A model generated the notes under the pieces. The model was not told where the DNA came from and searched no databases. It saw only the letters and a program-made list of their open reading frames with translations. This document shows positions 11,531 through 22,689 of a DNA stretch of 64,000 nucleotides, piece by piece. Each line of letters starts with the position of its first letter. Position 1 is the first letter of the stretch. This DNA is from Delphinapterus leucas (lineage: Eukaryota > Chordata > Mammalia > Artiodactyla > Monodontidae): NCBI RefSeq assembly GCF_002288925.2, contig NW_022098000.1, positions 17,306,889 through 17,370,888 on the forward strand. The letters are read 5' to 3'. Position numbers and translations under genes: made by a program.

Positions 11531-11955
11531 TGTCTTCTTCAGTCTCTTTCATTATTGTCATAGTTTTCAGGGAACAAGTCTTTCACCCCCTTGATTAAAT
11601 TTATTCCTAGGTATTTTATTCTTTAAGATGCAGCTACAAATGGGATTGCTTTCTTAATTTCTCTTTCTGATAGTTCGCTATTTTAGTGCATAGAAATGCA
11701 ACTGATGTTTGTGCATTGATTTTATGTCCTGCAATTTTACTGAATTTGTTTATTGGTCCTAACAGTCTTTTAGTAGAGTCTTTAGGGTTTTCTATGTATA
11801 ATATCATGTCATTTACAAAGAGACAGTTTTACTTCTTCCTTTCTGATTTGAATGCCTTTTTTTTCTTGCCTAAATGCTATGGCTAGGACTTCCAGTACTA
11901 TACTAAAGAAAAGTGGCAAGAGCGGGCATTCCTGATCTTAGAGGAAAAGTTTCAG
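11531..11955 (-). mobile_element. L1 ORF2 fragment, internally deleted junction
   Basis: The sequence jumps at about 11530 from the ORF2 C-terminal end to a segment much further upstream in ORF2, marked by 'tttattcctaggtattttat', 'ctaggacttccagtactata' and 'gcaagagcgggcattcctga'. Orientation and order agree with the preceding piece. The two are probably one insertion that lost well over a kilobase of ORF2. Confidence 0.8.
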
Positions 11956-11999
11956 TTAAAAGTCCCCATCTTTCTTAAACCTAATCATTCTCCGTGACT

Positions 12000-12700
12000 T
12001 CCTATCTCAGTACAAAGCCTGACCATCCATCTAAACATCTTAAGCTTCTCCTTCCACACTACCAGCCACTTGGTGACCTAGAGCCACTGATTCTCTCTCT
12101 GAAATGGTTTTCTGTAGATCTCTCTTCTCTTTCCCCATTCTACCTGGTTCAGGCACAATTAATTTTACTTATTTTTTTTTGGTCTGGACCGCTTTAGTGG
12201 TCTAAAATCTGAGCTCGTTCCTCTTTGCAACCCCACCTACTCACCGCCTCCAAAGTAACTTTTGCAAGATGAATTAGATCAAATCATTTCTCCCATACAG
12301 GCTGCATGGCTTCTCCTCCTCTGCAAGGTATATTCATAGCCCAGGCTCACTGAAACACCTCCTCCCAAACTTTCCTGCCACCTCCTCACTGCAGAACACC
12401 TACAAGTTCTTTGAACGTGACCTTTCTTTCAACGTGGAACACCTAGCTCCTTCTCTATAGAGATGCAGTCTGAACATGAACTTCTCTGCAAGCTCTTCCA
12501 GATTCCCTGAACCCTTTCTTCCCTGGGCTCCCACTGAGCTTGTTCCTATCTCCACTAAACACTCACCATGCTGATCATTATCACTTAATTTTCTTATCCT
12601 TTTCTGCTAGATTGATTTCTGAACAACATGGGCCTTCATTCTTGTAGCCTCTGGCACAGGGACTACATAGCACACAGTAGGTACTTAACAAATTAACTGC
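12000..12700 (+). repeat. L2-like LINE, diverged
   Basis: The succession of pyrimidine-rich phrases resembles the L2 3' region: 'ctgcatggcttctcctcctc', 'ctgcaagctcttccagattc', 'gcctctggcacagggactac' and 'cacacagtaggtacttaaca'. Divergence is high and the 5' limit is uncertain. Confidence 0.5.
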
Positions 12701-12703
12701 TGA

Positions 12704-12760
12704 GTAAACTGATGGTACAGTTTACTGGATGGTAAACTGGATGGTTTACTGGATGGTACA
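12704..12760. repeat. Short cluster of overlapping repeats
   Basis: The word 'actggatggt' and relatives (gatggtaca, tttactggatggt, aaactggatggt) recur within 57 bp, with 'taaact' and 'agttta' arms that are inverted relative to each other. It looks like a tiny local expansion. Confidence 0.6.
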
Positions 12761-12764
12761 GAAA

Positions 12765-13300
12765 ATAAAAGGAATGGGAAAATGAGACCTCAGTGACCAA
12801 GTTGATCTCAATAAAGCTAATTTCTATAACATACATGACTAACTGCAAACAATTATGCAAGTAGTTTTTAAAAGAATGTGATGCGTACTTGCAAATGACA
12901 AAGCTCTCAAGTTCCCACTTATGTCCGTTAACTGTTCATCACTGGAGAAAGAGAGAGCCACATCCTCCCTAATTTCGTTGGGTTCTGCAGGAGCTGCAAA
13001 CAAGACACTTGGAAAGCTCTTGGGATCCTGTAGCTTTAGTTGAGGACACATTCCCTCATAAAATTCTATGGACTGGACTCAAGCAGTAGGTGCTCAGTAA
13101 ATGCTGATTCGATTTGCAGTGGATGTGAAAGCAAAGAGCAACTCACATTTTAGACTAACTCAACGCAGTGACTGATTGTACCTAAGAAAACAGCTCTAAG
13201 GCTAAAGCAAATCAATGGGAGACTGAAAAGCAGCCAAATGTTCACTCCCCTGCCTTGTTCCACAGTCGACGCTTGTCTGCTTCTTGATCCTTTCTAGCTT
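12765..13300. other. Unassigned sequence
   Basis: No gene or clear repeat, except a short 'agtaggtgctcagtaaatg' word near 13087 that is typical of MIR/L2 3' ends. Confidence 0.45.
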
Positions 13301-13305
13301 CTAGG

Positions 13306-14005
13306 TTTTTCTTTTCTTTTTTTTTTTTAACATCTTTATTGGAGTATAATTGCTTTACAATGGTGTGTTAGTTTCTGCTTATCAGTTATACATATACATA
13401 TGTTCCCGTATCTCTTCCCTCTTGCGTCTCCCTCCCTCCCACCCTCCCTATCCCACCCCTCTAGGTGGTCATAAAGCACCGAGCTGATCTCCCTGTGCTA
13501 TGCAGCTGCTTCCCACTAGCTATCTATTTTACCTTTGGTAGTGTATATATGTCCGTGCCGCTCTCTCACTTCGTCTCAGCTTACCCTTCCCCCTCCCCAT
13601 GTCCTCAAGTCCATTCTCTAGTAGGTCTGTGTCTTTATTCCCACCTTACCCCTAGGCTCTTCATGACCTTTTTTTTTTCCTTAGATTCCATATATATGTG
13701 TTAGCATACGGTATTTGTTTTTCTCTTTCTGACTTACTTCTGACAGACTCTAGGTCCATCCACCTCACTACAAATAGCTCAATTTCGTTTCCTTTTCTGG
13801 CTGAGTAATATTCCATTGTAAATATGTGCCACATCTTCTTTATCCATTCATCTGTTGATGGACACTTAGGTTGCTTCCATGTCCTGGCTATTGTAAACAG
13901 AGCTGCAATAAACATTTTGGTACATGACTCTTTTTGAATTATGGTTTTCTCAGGGTATATGCCCAGTAGTGGGATTGCGGGGTCGTATGGTAGTTCTATT
14001 TTTTA
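13306..14005 (-). mobile_element. Young cetacean L1, 5' truncated
   Basis: About 700 bp with the L1 3' end at the left (poly-T then 'catctttattggagtataat') and the ORF2 C-terminus to the right. The reverse-strand frame at 13661-13915 encodes an ORF2 C-terminal peptide with 'WKQPKCPSTDEWIKKMWHIF' followed by 'MEYYSARKGNEI'. The same 3' UTR recurs at 38549 and 53951. A small deletion in the 'acttcactctgtatgacag' region separates it from the 53951 copy. It stops inside ORF2 and cannot be active. Confidence 0.93.
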
Positions 14006-14009
14006 CTTC

Positions 14010-14880
14010 ATTGTGTTCCTGGAATGGAGGGGGTCAGTTAGCAAGTGTTGCCCTGTGCCTGTGATACGTTTGCCTGTGTTTTGTGTTGATGTAATATGTG
14101 TGAAAGTTGAGCTGCATTATTTAAAATGTCCTACTTTTCCTAAAGCCTCCCCTGCATATGACAAGTGGGATTCTGGCTTAGGGAAGAGATAAGGGTGGAC
14201 TGGAATGCTCTAGCATCTTTCATCTCCAGTTGTGGGATATATGTTAAAGGGAGCTCAGAAACTTTTGTTTTTACTGAAAGGATACTTAAAAAAAAAAAAA
14301 AAGCGTAGGCAGCAGACTCATTAGATGTCCACTGAACACTTCTATCCTAACGTACTGAATAGGAAAGATTCAAAGCATGCACTCTGCTATAATTCATTTT
14401 GGGATAAGACAAAGACAGCAGTGCCTTGGAGAATAAATCATTAACTAAAGTCAAACGGAGACACCCTGGAAACCAGTGAAACCAGGAGGCAGCCGAGGGA
14501 TCAGGCAGCTGGGATTTTCCTGTTCCCTCTAGTGACTTCTAGAGAGAAGCATCCCACAGGCAGGAGGAACTCGGCACACTGCGCTCCCTTCTATTTCACT
14601 TTTCAAACTTGAAGTTATTTTTAGATGACCCAAGCCCGCTAATCCCAGGCAGGACAATTCCCAGCCCGCTGCGTCTCAAAGCACCTTCCCCTCCCCAGCA
14701 CTTTCCTTAAAGCACTGGGAAAAGAGGCTCCGATTCCCCGTTTGCTCTCTGCGTACAGACCACCTCCCCTAATCCCCTCTCCAAATCTCATTCCCGGGGA
14801 CCACAGGCGTCGTTCCCGCTCCTCCACTTATGCACCTGCTGCTGCTACTAGAAAGACGAACCCCTGGGCCACTAGGACTG
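14010..14880. other. Unique flank of the CpG island
   Basis: Unique DNA with a poly-A run at 14287-14302. GC content rises steadily from about 14.6 kb towards the island. No exon recognised. Confidence 0.5.
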
Positions 14881-15242
14881 GGGAAGGGGCTCCTTAAGAC
14901 CCGCGCCCTCTAGAGGGGGTCAAGGGACCTCGGTCCTCACGGCCGCCGCGGGAGCTGAGAACTGGATCTGGAGACCACCCGCCGCCACGGCCACCGCCCC
15001 CGGCCCAGCCCCATACCCCGCCCGCTCTCAGCCGCCCCCCGCCGCGGTCCCCCGGCCCGGCCCGGCCCGGGCGCCGCGCGCAGTCCCGGCAGGACAGGAC
15101 AGGGTGCCGGGGCGAGCGGGCCGGCGCCGTTACATAACCGACCTGCTGGTCGTCCGCGATGCGTCGGTGGAGGCTGAGGCGACTGCTGGGCGGTCTGCCG
15201 GTCGGCGGAGCCGGCGACTGCTGGCGTGGCGCGGCTGCTCAC

Positions 15243-15493
15243 CTGGCGGCCGGGCCGAGAGCGCGCGGGGACGGGCGCGGTGCCCGCGGGCCTGGGCGTG
15301 GGGCCGTACGCGGCGCGCCCCGCCTCCCGGGCTCCGGCTCCGGCTCCGTGGGTCCGCGGGTCTCTGCCTCCCGCCCGCTCCTCGCCGCAACCTCAGCGGC
15401 AGTCACCCGGGACAAAGCGGCTCCGGGGAGGGGCCGAGCCGGCGGCTCTGGCAGGAGCCAGCGGAGATGGGCGCGCCCCCAGCTCCGACTCAT
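15243..15493 (-). other. Putative first exon (minus strand), gene unidentified
   Basis: On the minus strand the sequence CCAG|GTGAGC occurs with the exon ending at 15243 and GT at 15242-15241, a near-perfect splice donor. It lies 260 bp downstream, in that orientation, of a CCAAT box at 15505-15513, the usual geometry of a CpG-island first exon. A minus-strand frame with an ATG at 15493 stays open to the donor (about 84 codons, Pro/Arg/Ala-rich) and its stop lies in the presumed intron. I do not recognise this peptide, and the exon may equally be 5' UTR. The upstream limit is not determined. A plus-strand transcript using the weaker GAG|GTGAAG near 15646 is an alternative. Confidence 0.45.
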
Positions 15494-15504
15494 CGCGCCA
15501 ACCT

Positions 15505-15513
15505 CCAATCAGA
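15505..15513. promoter_or_regulatory. NF-Y type CCAAT box
   Basis: CCAATCAGA is present on the plus strand, the core and flank preferred by NF-Y. CCAAT boxes in either orientation typically sit 60-100 bp upstream of CpG-island start sites, so a start near 15.42 kb on the minus strand would fit. This is motif evidence only. Confidence 0.5.
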
Positions 15514-16330
15514 CCCCGGGAAACCGAGAGCCCCTGTCTGGCCTCCTCTCCTCCCCTCCCGCCTGACCCCGCGCCCTTCCCGGTCCCCCACGCACTTCCC
15601 TTCCCGGGCACTCCCCCTGCCCTCCGCCCCGGTGCCCAGGAGGAGGTGAAGACCCTCTGGGGACCGAGTTCAGGAGACGGTCCGTAGGAGTCCCGGGGGG
15701 AGGGGCTCCTCGGGGTCACGGCCGGGGTGGTGGCTTCCTTGAGGGTCGGAGTGGGCAGGGGGCTGATGCTGAAGCTAAGGGTGGCTGGGCAGCGACAGCC
15801 GGGAAGAAACTGATAGAGAAGCAAACTGTGGGTGGGGAATACTGAGCTGATGGAGCCCCCCTACTCCGGCTAACTGAGGAAAGGTCGAGAAGCCCCTCGA
15901 GGGAGGGCCCTGGGGCGCTGCGCCGGGTGGGCGCAGGCACCCGGTGGCTGGCTCCCCGGCCCCGCCCCGCCCTCGCGGGGGAAGGTGCCCTGCGCGGGCC
16001 GTGGCTTTGCCAGGTTTCCCAGCCGCCAGACCTGGGGACTGAGGGCTTCAAGGACTCCTATTGTGTGAGAGCCTGTGACACAGGAGTGGGTGGCATCCTA
16101 CGGTATCGTACAGTAAAAGGTTGAATGTGAAACAGAATCTTGGGTAGATCTGTCGCTCAACAAACTTAACCCCGGTAGAGGTCTCTGCTTTACAAAGTAA
16201 AGCAGTTCAGAGCCGCGGCTTATGGGTGCCACCCGTACGGATAGAGTTGAGTCTCATGGCAAGAGAATGCCAATAGTGTAAAAAATATATATAATAAGGG
16301 AAGTGGGAAAAACTGAAGGAAGAAGGGTGG

Positions 16331-16360
16331 CGGGGTGAGGGTGGGGGAGGGGCGGGGGGT
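16331..16360 (+). promoter_or_regulatory. G-quadruplex motif
   Basis: Five or more G runs of three to six bases are separated by one or two bases (gggg, ggg, ggggg, gggg, gggggg), satisfying the usual quadruplex rule several times over. It lies just outside the CpG island, upstream of the putative minus-strand start. A regulatory effect is inferred, not shown. Confidence 0.65.
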
Positions 16361-16389
16361 GTGCACCAACCTGAGGGAGGGAATGAATA

Positions 16390-17125
16390 AGATATAAATC
16401 AGCTTTGCGTTCTGTCATCTTTCTAAATGCTACATAAATAGGCCTTTTTCCTTGTGCTTTTTATGCCCTTTTGTTTCCTGATAACAATGTTAAAATTGCA
16501 TCGAAGCAACTTGTAAGTTTCACAACTATTCTTTGCTCACCCAGGCACCACATTGTTTTTTCCAAGGCTGACACAGAATTGCATCCTCTTTGAAAAACAA
16601 AACAAAACAGAAAAGGTAGACCTTGGCTCTTCTCTCTGATTAATCTGCATGAAATATAAATAAAGACAGAATTTCAGAGTTGAAAATGACCTCGGACTCC
16701 TACTCTTCCAAACTTCTAGATGCACAAATCCATATATATTCACTGATTAGATGAATTACTTTTTTGGATAGAATTGTTTGGAAGAGCATCCTTATGTTAA
16801 GCCCCAAATTACTTTCCTAGGATTTTCACTCTAGTTCACTTTTTGAAGCGATGAAGACAGTGTCCAATTCCTTTTCCAACTGACTGTCTTTCAAACATGT
16901 GAAGGCAGCCATCATCACTCACTCTAAGCCCCCATTTCCAAGTAAAATATCCTCAATCCTTCGAACAAAATTTCACAGTAAGTAGTTCCTAGAATCTTCA
17001 CCAACCTGAAGACCTTCACCTTAATAGGATCTATTATGTACATATATGTTTACAAATAAAATTTTCTGGGTACAGAAATAATAGATTTATTGTAGAAGTT
17101 CTGCAAAGTTGGAAAAACACAAGAT
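16390..17125. other. Mostly unique; weak L3/CR1-like trace
   Basis: 'agaatttcagagttgaaaat' with 'gacctcggactcc' near 16669-16700 resembles the start of very old L3/CR1-type repeats. No gene seen. Confidence 0.4.
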
Positions 17126-17129
17126 TTAA

Positions 17130-17212
17130 TGTGAGAATTCAATGAAGTAATACATGTAAAGCGCTTAGCCCAATGCCTGGCACACAGTAGCACTCAATAT
17201 ATGTTAGCTGTC
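17130..17212 (+). repeat. MIR SINE 3' end
   Basis: 'taaagcgcttagcccaatgc' then 'ctggcacacagtagcactca' is the 3' end of MIR. Confidence 0.75.
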
Positions 17213-17274
17213 ACAAAAGTGAACATGGTCATTTTCTTACCACTCAGATACATGTTTTCTTATTTTCTTAATAC

Positions 17275-19050
17275 ACTTTTTTTTTTTAAGTTTAAGGTTC
17301 ACAGCAACATTGAGTGGAAGGTAAAGAGATTTCTCATATACCCCCTGCCCCACACATGCACAGCCTCCCCCATCATCAACATCCCCCCACCAGAGTGGTG
17401 CATTTGCTACAAAAGATGAACTGACGTGGAGACATAATTATCAACCAAAGTCCAGAGTTTACACTAGGGCTCACTTTTAGGTGTTGTACATTCTTTGAGT
17501 TTTGACAAATATATAATGACATATCTACCATTATAGTCTCTTACATGACAGTTTCACTGCCTTAAATATCCTCCCTGCCCCTCCTATTCATCCTTACCTC
17601 CCCGCTAACCCTTGGCAACCACTGACATTTTTAACCATCTCCATAGTTTTGCCTTTTTCAGAATGTCATATGGTACGAATCATACAGTGTACTGTATAGA
17701 ATTTTCAGATTGGCTTCTTTCCTTTAGCAATATGCAGCTAAGTTTCCTCCATGTGTTCTGCGTGAACATAAGTTTCAACTCACTTGGGTAAATACTGAGG
17801 AGCGTGATTGCTGGATCATATTATAAGAATATGTTTTGCAAGAAACCACCAAATACTGTCTTCCAAAGTGGCTATACCAGTTTGCATCCCTGCCAGCAAT
17901 GAATGAGATTTCCTGTTGCTTCACATCCTCACCAGCGTTTGGTATTGTAAGTATTTTGGAATTTTGCCATTCTAATAGGCATGTAGTGGTATCTCATTAT
18001 TGCTTTTATTTACAGTTTCCTAATGACATAAGATGTGGAACATTTTTTCATATGCTTATTTGCCATCCATAGATCTTCTTTGGTGAGGTGTCTGTTCAGG
18101 TTTTTCATCCGTTTCCTAACTGGGTTGTTTGTTTTCTTATTGTTCTTATTATTCCTTTCAGTTTTAAGAGTTCTTTTATATTTTGAACAACAGTCCTATA
18201 TCAAATATGTATTTTGTAAATAATTTCTCCAACTCTGTGGCTTGTCTTCTCATCCCCTTGACAGTGTCTTTTGCTCAGCAAAAGTTTTTAATTTTAATGA
18301 AGTCCAGCTTATGGATTTATTTCATGGATTGTGCCTTTGGTGTTTTATCTAAAGAGCCTTCATCATACCAAAAGTCATCTAGGTTTTCTTCTATATTATC
18401 TCCTAGGAATTTTATAGTTTTGCATTTTATGTTTAGGTCTATGGTCTATTTTGAGTTAATTTTCGTAACGTGTATAAGTTCAGTATCTAGATTATTCTAT
18501 TTATTTTTTATTTTTTGCATGTGGATATCCAGTTGTTCCAGCAGCATTCGTTGAAAAGACAATCTTTTCTCCATTGTTTTGCCTTTGCTCCTTTGTCAAA
18601 GATCAGTTGACTATACATATTTATCTGGGTCTATTTCTGGACTATTTATTCTATTCCATTTATCTATTTATCTGTTTGTTCACCAATATCACACTGCCTT
18701 GATTAGCTTTACAGTAAGTCTTGAAATCAGGTAGTGTCAATCCTCTGATTTTGTTCTCCTTTACAATTGTGTTGGCTATTCCGGTCTTTTTGCCGCTTCA
18801 TATACACTTTAGAATCAGTTTGTCAATATCACAAAATAACTTGCTGGGATTTTGATTGGGATTGCATTGAATCTAAAGATCAAGTTGGGAAGAACTGACA
18901 TCTTTCCATACTTAGTCTTATTATCTACAGACATGGCATATCTCTCCATTTATCTAGTTTTTCTGATTTCTTTCACCAGAGCTTTATAGTTTTCCTCACA
19001 TAGATTATGTACATATTTTATTAAAGTTATGCCAAAGTATTTCTCCTTTT
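17275..19050 (-). mobile_element. Old L1/HAL1-type LINE, long fragment
   Basis: About 1.8 kb of collinear old L1 sequence on the minus strand, beginning with the 3' UTR ('ttttttttaagtttaaggtt') and reaching well into ORF2 ('cctgcc...accagcgtttgg', 'tgccattctaataggcatgt', 'gattttgattgggattgcat', 'agctttatagttttcctcac'). Frames are interrupted many times; the longest remnant frames are on the sense strand and are shadows. It is the longest continuous transposon fossil in the window. Confidence 0.82.
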
Positions 19051-19330
19051 TTTTGACCTTTGCCCATGTTTTAATTGGGTTGTTTTTCTTTGTTTGTGTG
19101 TGTGTGTGTCTGTGTGTGTGGAGTGTAAGAGTCCTTTATATATTCTGGATACGAATCCGTTGTCAGATACACGATTCGCGAATATCTTCTCCCATTCTGT
19201 GAGTTGTCTTTTTCTTGAGAGTGTCCTCACTATGAAGTATAAAAGTTTTGAATTTTGACGAAGTCCAATTTATCTATTTTTGTTATGGTTGTTGCTTATG
19301 CTTTTCGTGTCAACAACATTATTTTTTATA
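19050..19330 (-). mobile_element. Second L1 ORF2 fragment with TG repeat
   Basis: The sequence restarts at an ORF2 region already passed in the preceding element ('tttgcccatgttttaattgg', 'tattctggatacgaatccgt', 'gagttgtctttttcttgaga'), so it is a separate insertion or rearrangement. A (TG)n stretch lies at about 19097-19123. Confidence 0.75.
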
Positions 19331-19369
19331 GCTACATAGTATTCCTGATAGCTGTACTTTTTTTTCTTT

Positions 19370-20070
19370 TGTTTTGAAACAATTTCAAACTTACAGAAAA
19401 TTGGCAAGGATAATACAAAGAACTCTTATACACCCTTTGTCAGACCCGTTTTATAAAAGGATCCAAGAGAGGATACTGCTTTTCACCCAGTTGGCATGTT
19501 TCTTTAATCTCCTTCAGTCTGAAACAATGACCTTGACAGCTTTGAGTTCACTTGCTAGTCATTGTATAGAATGTACCTCTATCTGGGTTTGATGTTTCCT
19601 TACACTGAGGTTATAAGGCATACTCCGGAACATCACCAAAGTGGTGCTGTGTTCTTATTGCCACCTATGTATGGCACGTGATATTGACTTGTCACATTCA
19701 TGTTTTTCTACTTCTATCATTTCTTTTGTATTAGTTAGCATTCTACTGAAAGGAAAAGTCTTTCTTCTCCTCATTTAACTATTTAGTAATATAAATGTGC
19801 ACTCACAGACTCCTAGTTTATTTAATGGGTCATAATCTGTTACTATCATTACTTATTTTGATGCTCATCCCCCCAGATTTGGCCAGTGGGAGCCCCTTCA
19901 AGCTGACTTCTGTGTCCCTTGGCACATCGCCGTAACTGAGTGTTTTCTTACTCGCTGGTACCAGAGAGTCCAGACTCAACTTATTCTTTGTCACTTGTGA
20001 CCCTGGAAGGATTTCATGTTTTCCAAAGATACACGCTTATATTTTTTTCAAAGAGAGGACTTCAGACTCT
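19370..20070 (-). mobile_element. Old L1 (L1M-type) 3' region
   Basis: 'aacaatttcaaacttacaga' followed by 'aggataatacaaagaactct' is the reverse complement of an old L1 3' UTR. The rest, with 'cagtctgaaacaatgacctt', fits more weakly. A related copy is at 42340. Confidence 0.6.
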
Positions 20071-20157
20071 TTGCTTCTGCACTAGGAGAGATTATAGGGG
20101 TTTGGATTTATGAGGAAATTTGAAGATTACATATCACTACTAATAACAAAAACAATA

Positions 20158-20345
20158 ACATTAAATACGTTCTTGAGTGGTTACTGAGTACCAATCACTC
20201 TGCAGTTCGTATTTGTACATTAATGTAATCTTCATAATACCCTATGAGATAAGTACAACTATTATTTCCATTTAATAGGTAAGGAAACCAAAGCACCGAT
20301 AGATTGCCTAACCCTGGTAAGTTGAGCTAGAGTGAAACCCAAGTA
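20158..20345 (-). repeat. MIR SINE, reverse
   Basis: 'gttactgagtaccaatcact', 'gtaatcttcataatacccta' and 'aggtaaggaaaccaaagcac' follow in antisense MIR order. Confidence 0.85.
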
Positions 20346-20349
20346 GCCT

Positions 20350-21180
20350 GGTTCAAGACCTTGGGGTCTTTTGTGTGTAGGAAAATGCTGTCACTTTCAG
20401 GGACCATGGAGGGTGAGTCAGGCCTTCCTCCTCAGGGCTCCTGGAGTTCTTTTTCACATGTCCCTTTATTATGCCTGTCACATTACATTGTTTGCAAATG
20501 ACCTAATGGATGGCCCAAGCAACTTATCCTACTACCTGGCATGGAGTATGCTTTCAATCAATGTTTAACCATTGATAAGGAATTTAGGCTAACAGAATAT
20601 GGCTTTCCTGAGGTCAAAGTGATGGTTTGTGTAACACTGCAACTGAAATTCCAGTCTTCTCAGTCTCAATCAAGTAACCCTTCTTTCTCCTGCATCAAGC
20701 TCGCTCATCTGGTGCCACATTTATTACTAGAAAAGTACTTTGTAGCCCATCTCAATGTCAGACTACTCCTTATAGATTTAGATTAGTTGTAATGCCATGT
20801 AAGCAAGATACATGTTCCTTTATATAGTAGTCCATGCTTTACAGTAGCAAAAATAAAAATGGGCTGGATTTTAAATTAAACTGGAGCAGGACAGATCTGG
20901 TCTGAAAGTGGAGGCTATCATATATGTCATTCTGGGTTTATAGTTTCTCATGTCATGGAAATGGAAGTGGATAGAAGGGAAGAAACACTTCTCAAAGCAT
21001 TCTAAGTTAATCTGTTTTCTTTTCTTGGCAGCCTTTAGAGTAGGATGGAGAGGTGGAAAGGGCTCATCAAAGCAGGGAACAGAGAAAGTGATCCTATAGC
21101 AAAGTATTTTGTTGCTCTCAATGACTTGAGCGATATTCTTGGGCGGGGGAGAACACACACACTCCCTGGAAAAAATAAAG
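20350..21180. other. Unassigned sequence
   Basis: No gene or repeat recognised. Confidence 0.5.
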
Positions 21181-21194
21181 CCAAGATGACCGAG

Positions 21195-21770
21195 TGTGTT
21201 TCTTACAGCTCAAGGAATCTCTGGTGTCAGCGTCATCCAGCCAAAGACCATTAAGAACACACCTGTAATTAAACAAGTTGGGTTTATTGCTCTTTGCAGT
21301 GAGGGAGGATGCATACCATGGAGATGGTGGGGCATGGCAGTAAGACATTAGGAAGGACTTACAAGGTTTGGACTTGTCTTAAGTGATCTGGGGGAGGGTT
21401 TAAGGAAGCCGTACTTTGCTCTAGATTGGATGCTATTAAAAAGCAGGGGTACTGTTTTCCTTGGGTATATTAATAAATCTTATCTGTAAGGTGGGAAGAA
21501 TGAAGTAAGGCTATCACTGGTATCATTGGTCAAGAAGCAGCCATCACTCATATTAGTCAGAATAGGGGAATGTGATCATTTTTGGAGTTTGGACAATGTT
21601 CACATGTTTGTCTCTGTTTAGCTGTGAGTGCAGAAGATCTTGCTTTTATCTTGATCCCTCGTGGTCCTAGGATATTTTGCGAAACTGTGTATATTCAACA
21701 GGAGAACATCAAGGCCAAACTGATCACACCTGGCAGATCATAGCTGTCAGGGCTGCTTCTTCCTTCCTCC
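21195..21770 (-). mobile_element. LTR-like repeat, ERVL-type (solo)
   Basis: The stretch from 'aagttgggtttattgctctt' through 'gggaggatgcataccatgga' to 'aaggccaaactgatcacacc' has the organisation of an old LTR on the minus strand. The plus-strand tttatt at 21285-21290 is the AATAAA signal in that orientation. No internal viral region adjoins it. Family and limits are uncertain. Confidence 0.5.
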
Positions 21771-21774
21771 CTAG

Positions 21775-22685
21775 TGAGATAAGGTACCTGTGATAGATGA
21801 TTCCCCCCTCATCTTGGCAACCTCACACAATAACCAGCCCACCAACAATCCCCAATAATCATCAATAATACACAGTACCTAAGAATGTCTACCACATTTT
21901 CCACAAGTGGAAAATCAGCAAAAGTAATGAGTTCTTTCAAAGGGCTTTTGAAAGAAAAATGAAATAAGTGTTAAGCTCCCAAGACAACTAGAGAAAAATA
22001 AAAGATGGGGCCAGATGATGGGCATTGAAAGAAAGGAACTTTGTACTGGAGTACAAAGTACTGGAGTGGTGTGGGAAGATATAGAGATGGGGAGACTTGG
22101 GCTGGGCTTCAAAAATTAATTGAATTTGGAGAGGAAAATAAGAAGGTGGTGGACCTTTTAAGTGGGGAGAACCACACAACCTCTGAAGAGGTCAGCTTTG
22201 GCCCTGTTAACACAAGGCAGACAGAGGGGCAAAGGCTGACCAAGCATGAAGATGGGAGAATAAATGAGGGCAGAGGAGGGAAGAGATTGGCTCTAGCACT
22301 GGGCAAGTCCAGTCCAAAAGGCCCTTGTGGTCTCAAAATAACACCACAGCAGACAAAAAAAAAACTGTCCAAGCACATTGTTGTCATCAAGAAATCTCAC
22401 ATAGAGAACCTGGCTTATCTTAAACAAAAAAAGCTTGAAGAAATGGAATCCAGGACAAGACAGAGACCCCATCATCAGGATCCTAGGGTGGGGACTGGTC
22501 CTTGGAAACCAAGAGGCTCGGGAGACTGTAAGGACAGCTTGATAGCGGGTTGTATCAACGAGGCTGAAGCTCTTTACAACGTCCTTCTCACTTAAAGTGT
22601 TGATCAGTTCTAGAGACCAGGATGGGGCTGAATTTCAGGCAAGAGTCAGGTGCCCCAGGTATGAGAAGTGAAGGGCTGGGAACCC
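21775..22685. other. Unassigned sequence with a chance open frame
   Basis: A plus-strand frame is open from about 22041 to 22595 (184 codons), but it opens on TTG and its first ATG is near 22441, leaving only about 50 codons. One frame of this length is expected in 64 kb of both strands. The predicted peptide, Lys/Glu/Gly-rich, matches nothing I recognise. Confidence 0.5.
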
Positions 22686-22689
22686 TGGG

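Larger units (their letters stand above)
14880..16000. promoter_or_regulatory. CpG island
   Basis: This is the only region in the window with dense CpG dinucleotides and very high GC content, peaking between about 14935 and 15480. GC-box type words (ccccgcccgc near 15016, cccgccctcgcggg near 15964) are frequent. Such islands mark promoters of housekeeping or developmental genes in mammals, generally unmethylated in the germline. The several open frames of 85-180 codons in it are a consequence of few stop codons in GC-rich DNA; most begin with GTG or TTG rather than ATG. Confidence 0.9.

Noticed and set aside
13661..13915. Reverse-strand frame as an independent gene
   Set aside because: It is the C-terminal end of L1 ORF2 in a truncated insertion.
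15104..15824. Several 85-180 codon frames on both strands in the CpG island as proteins
   Set aside because: Stop codons are rare in GC-rich DNA; the frames overlap in opposite strands and most begin with GTG or TTG. Only the frame tied to the donor is mentioned, with low confidence.
22041..22595. 184-codon open frame as a gene
   Set aside because: It opens on TTG, its first ATG leaves about 50 codons, the peptide has no recognisable domain, and one such frame is expected by chance in this much DNA.
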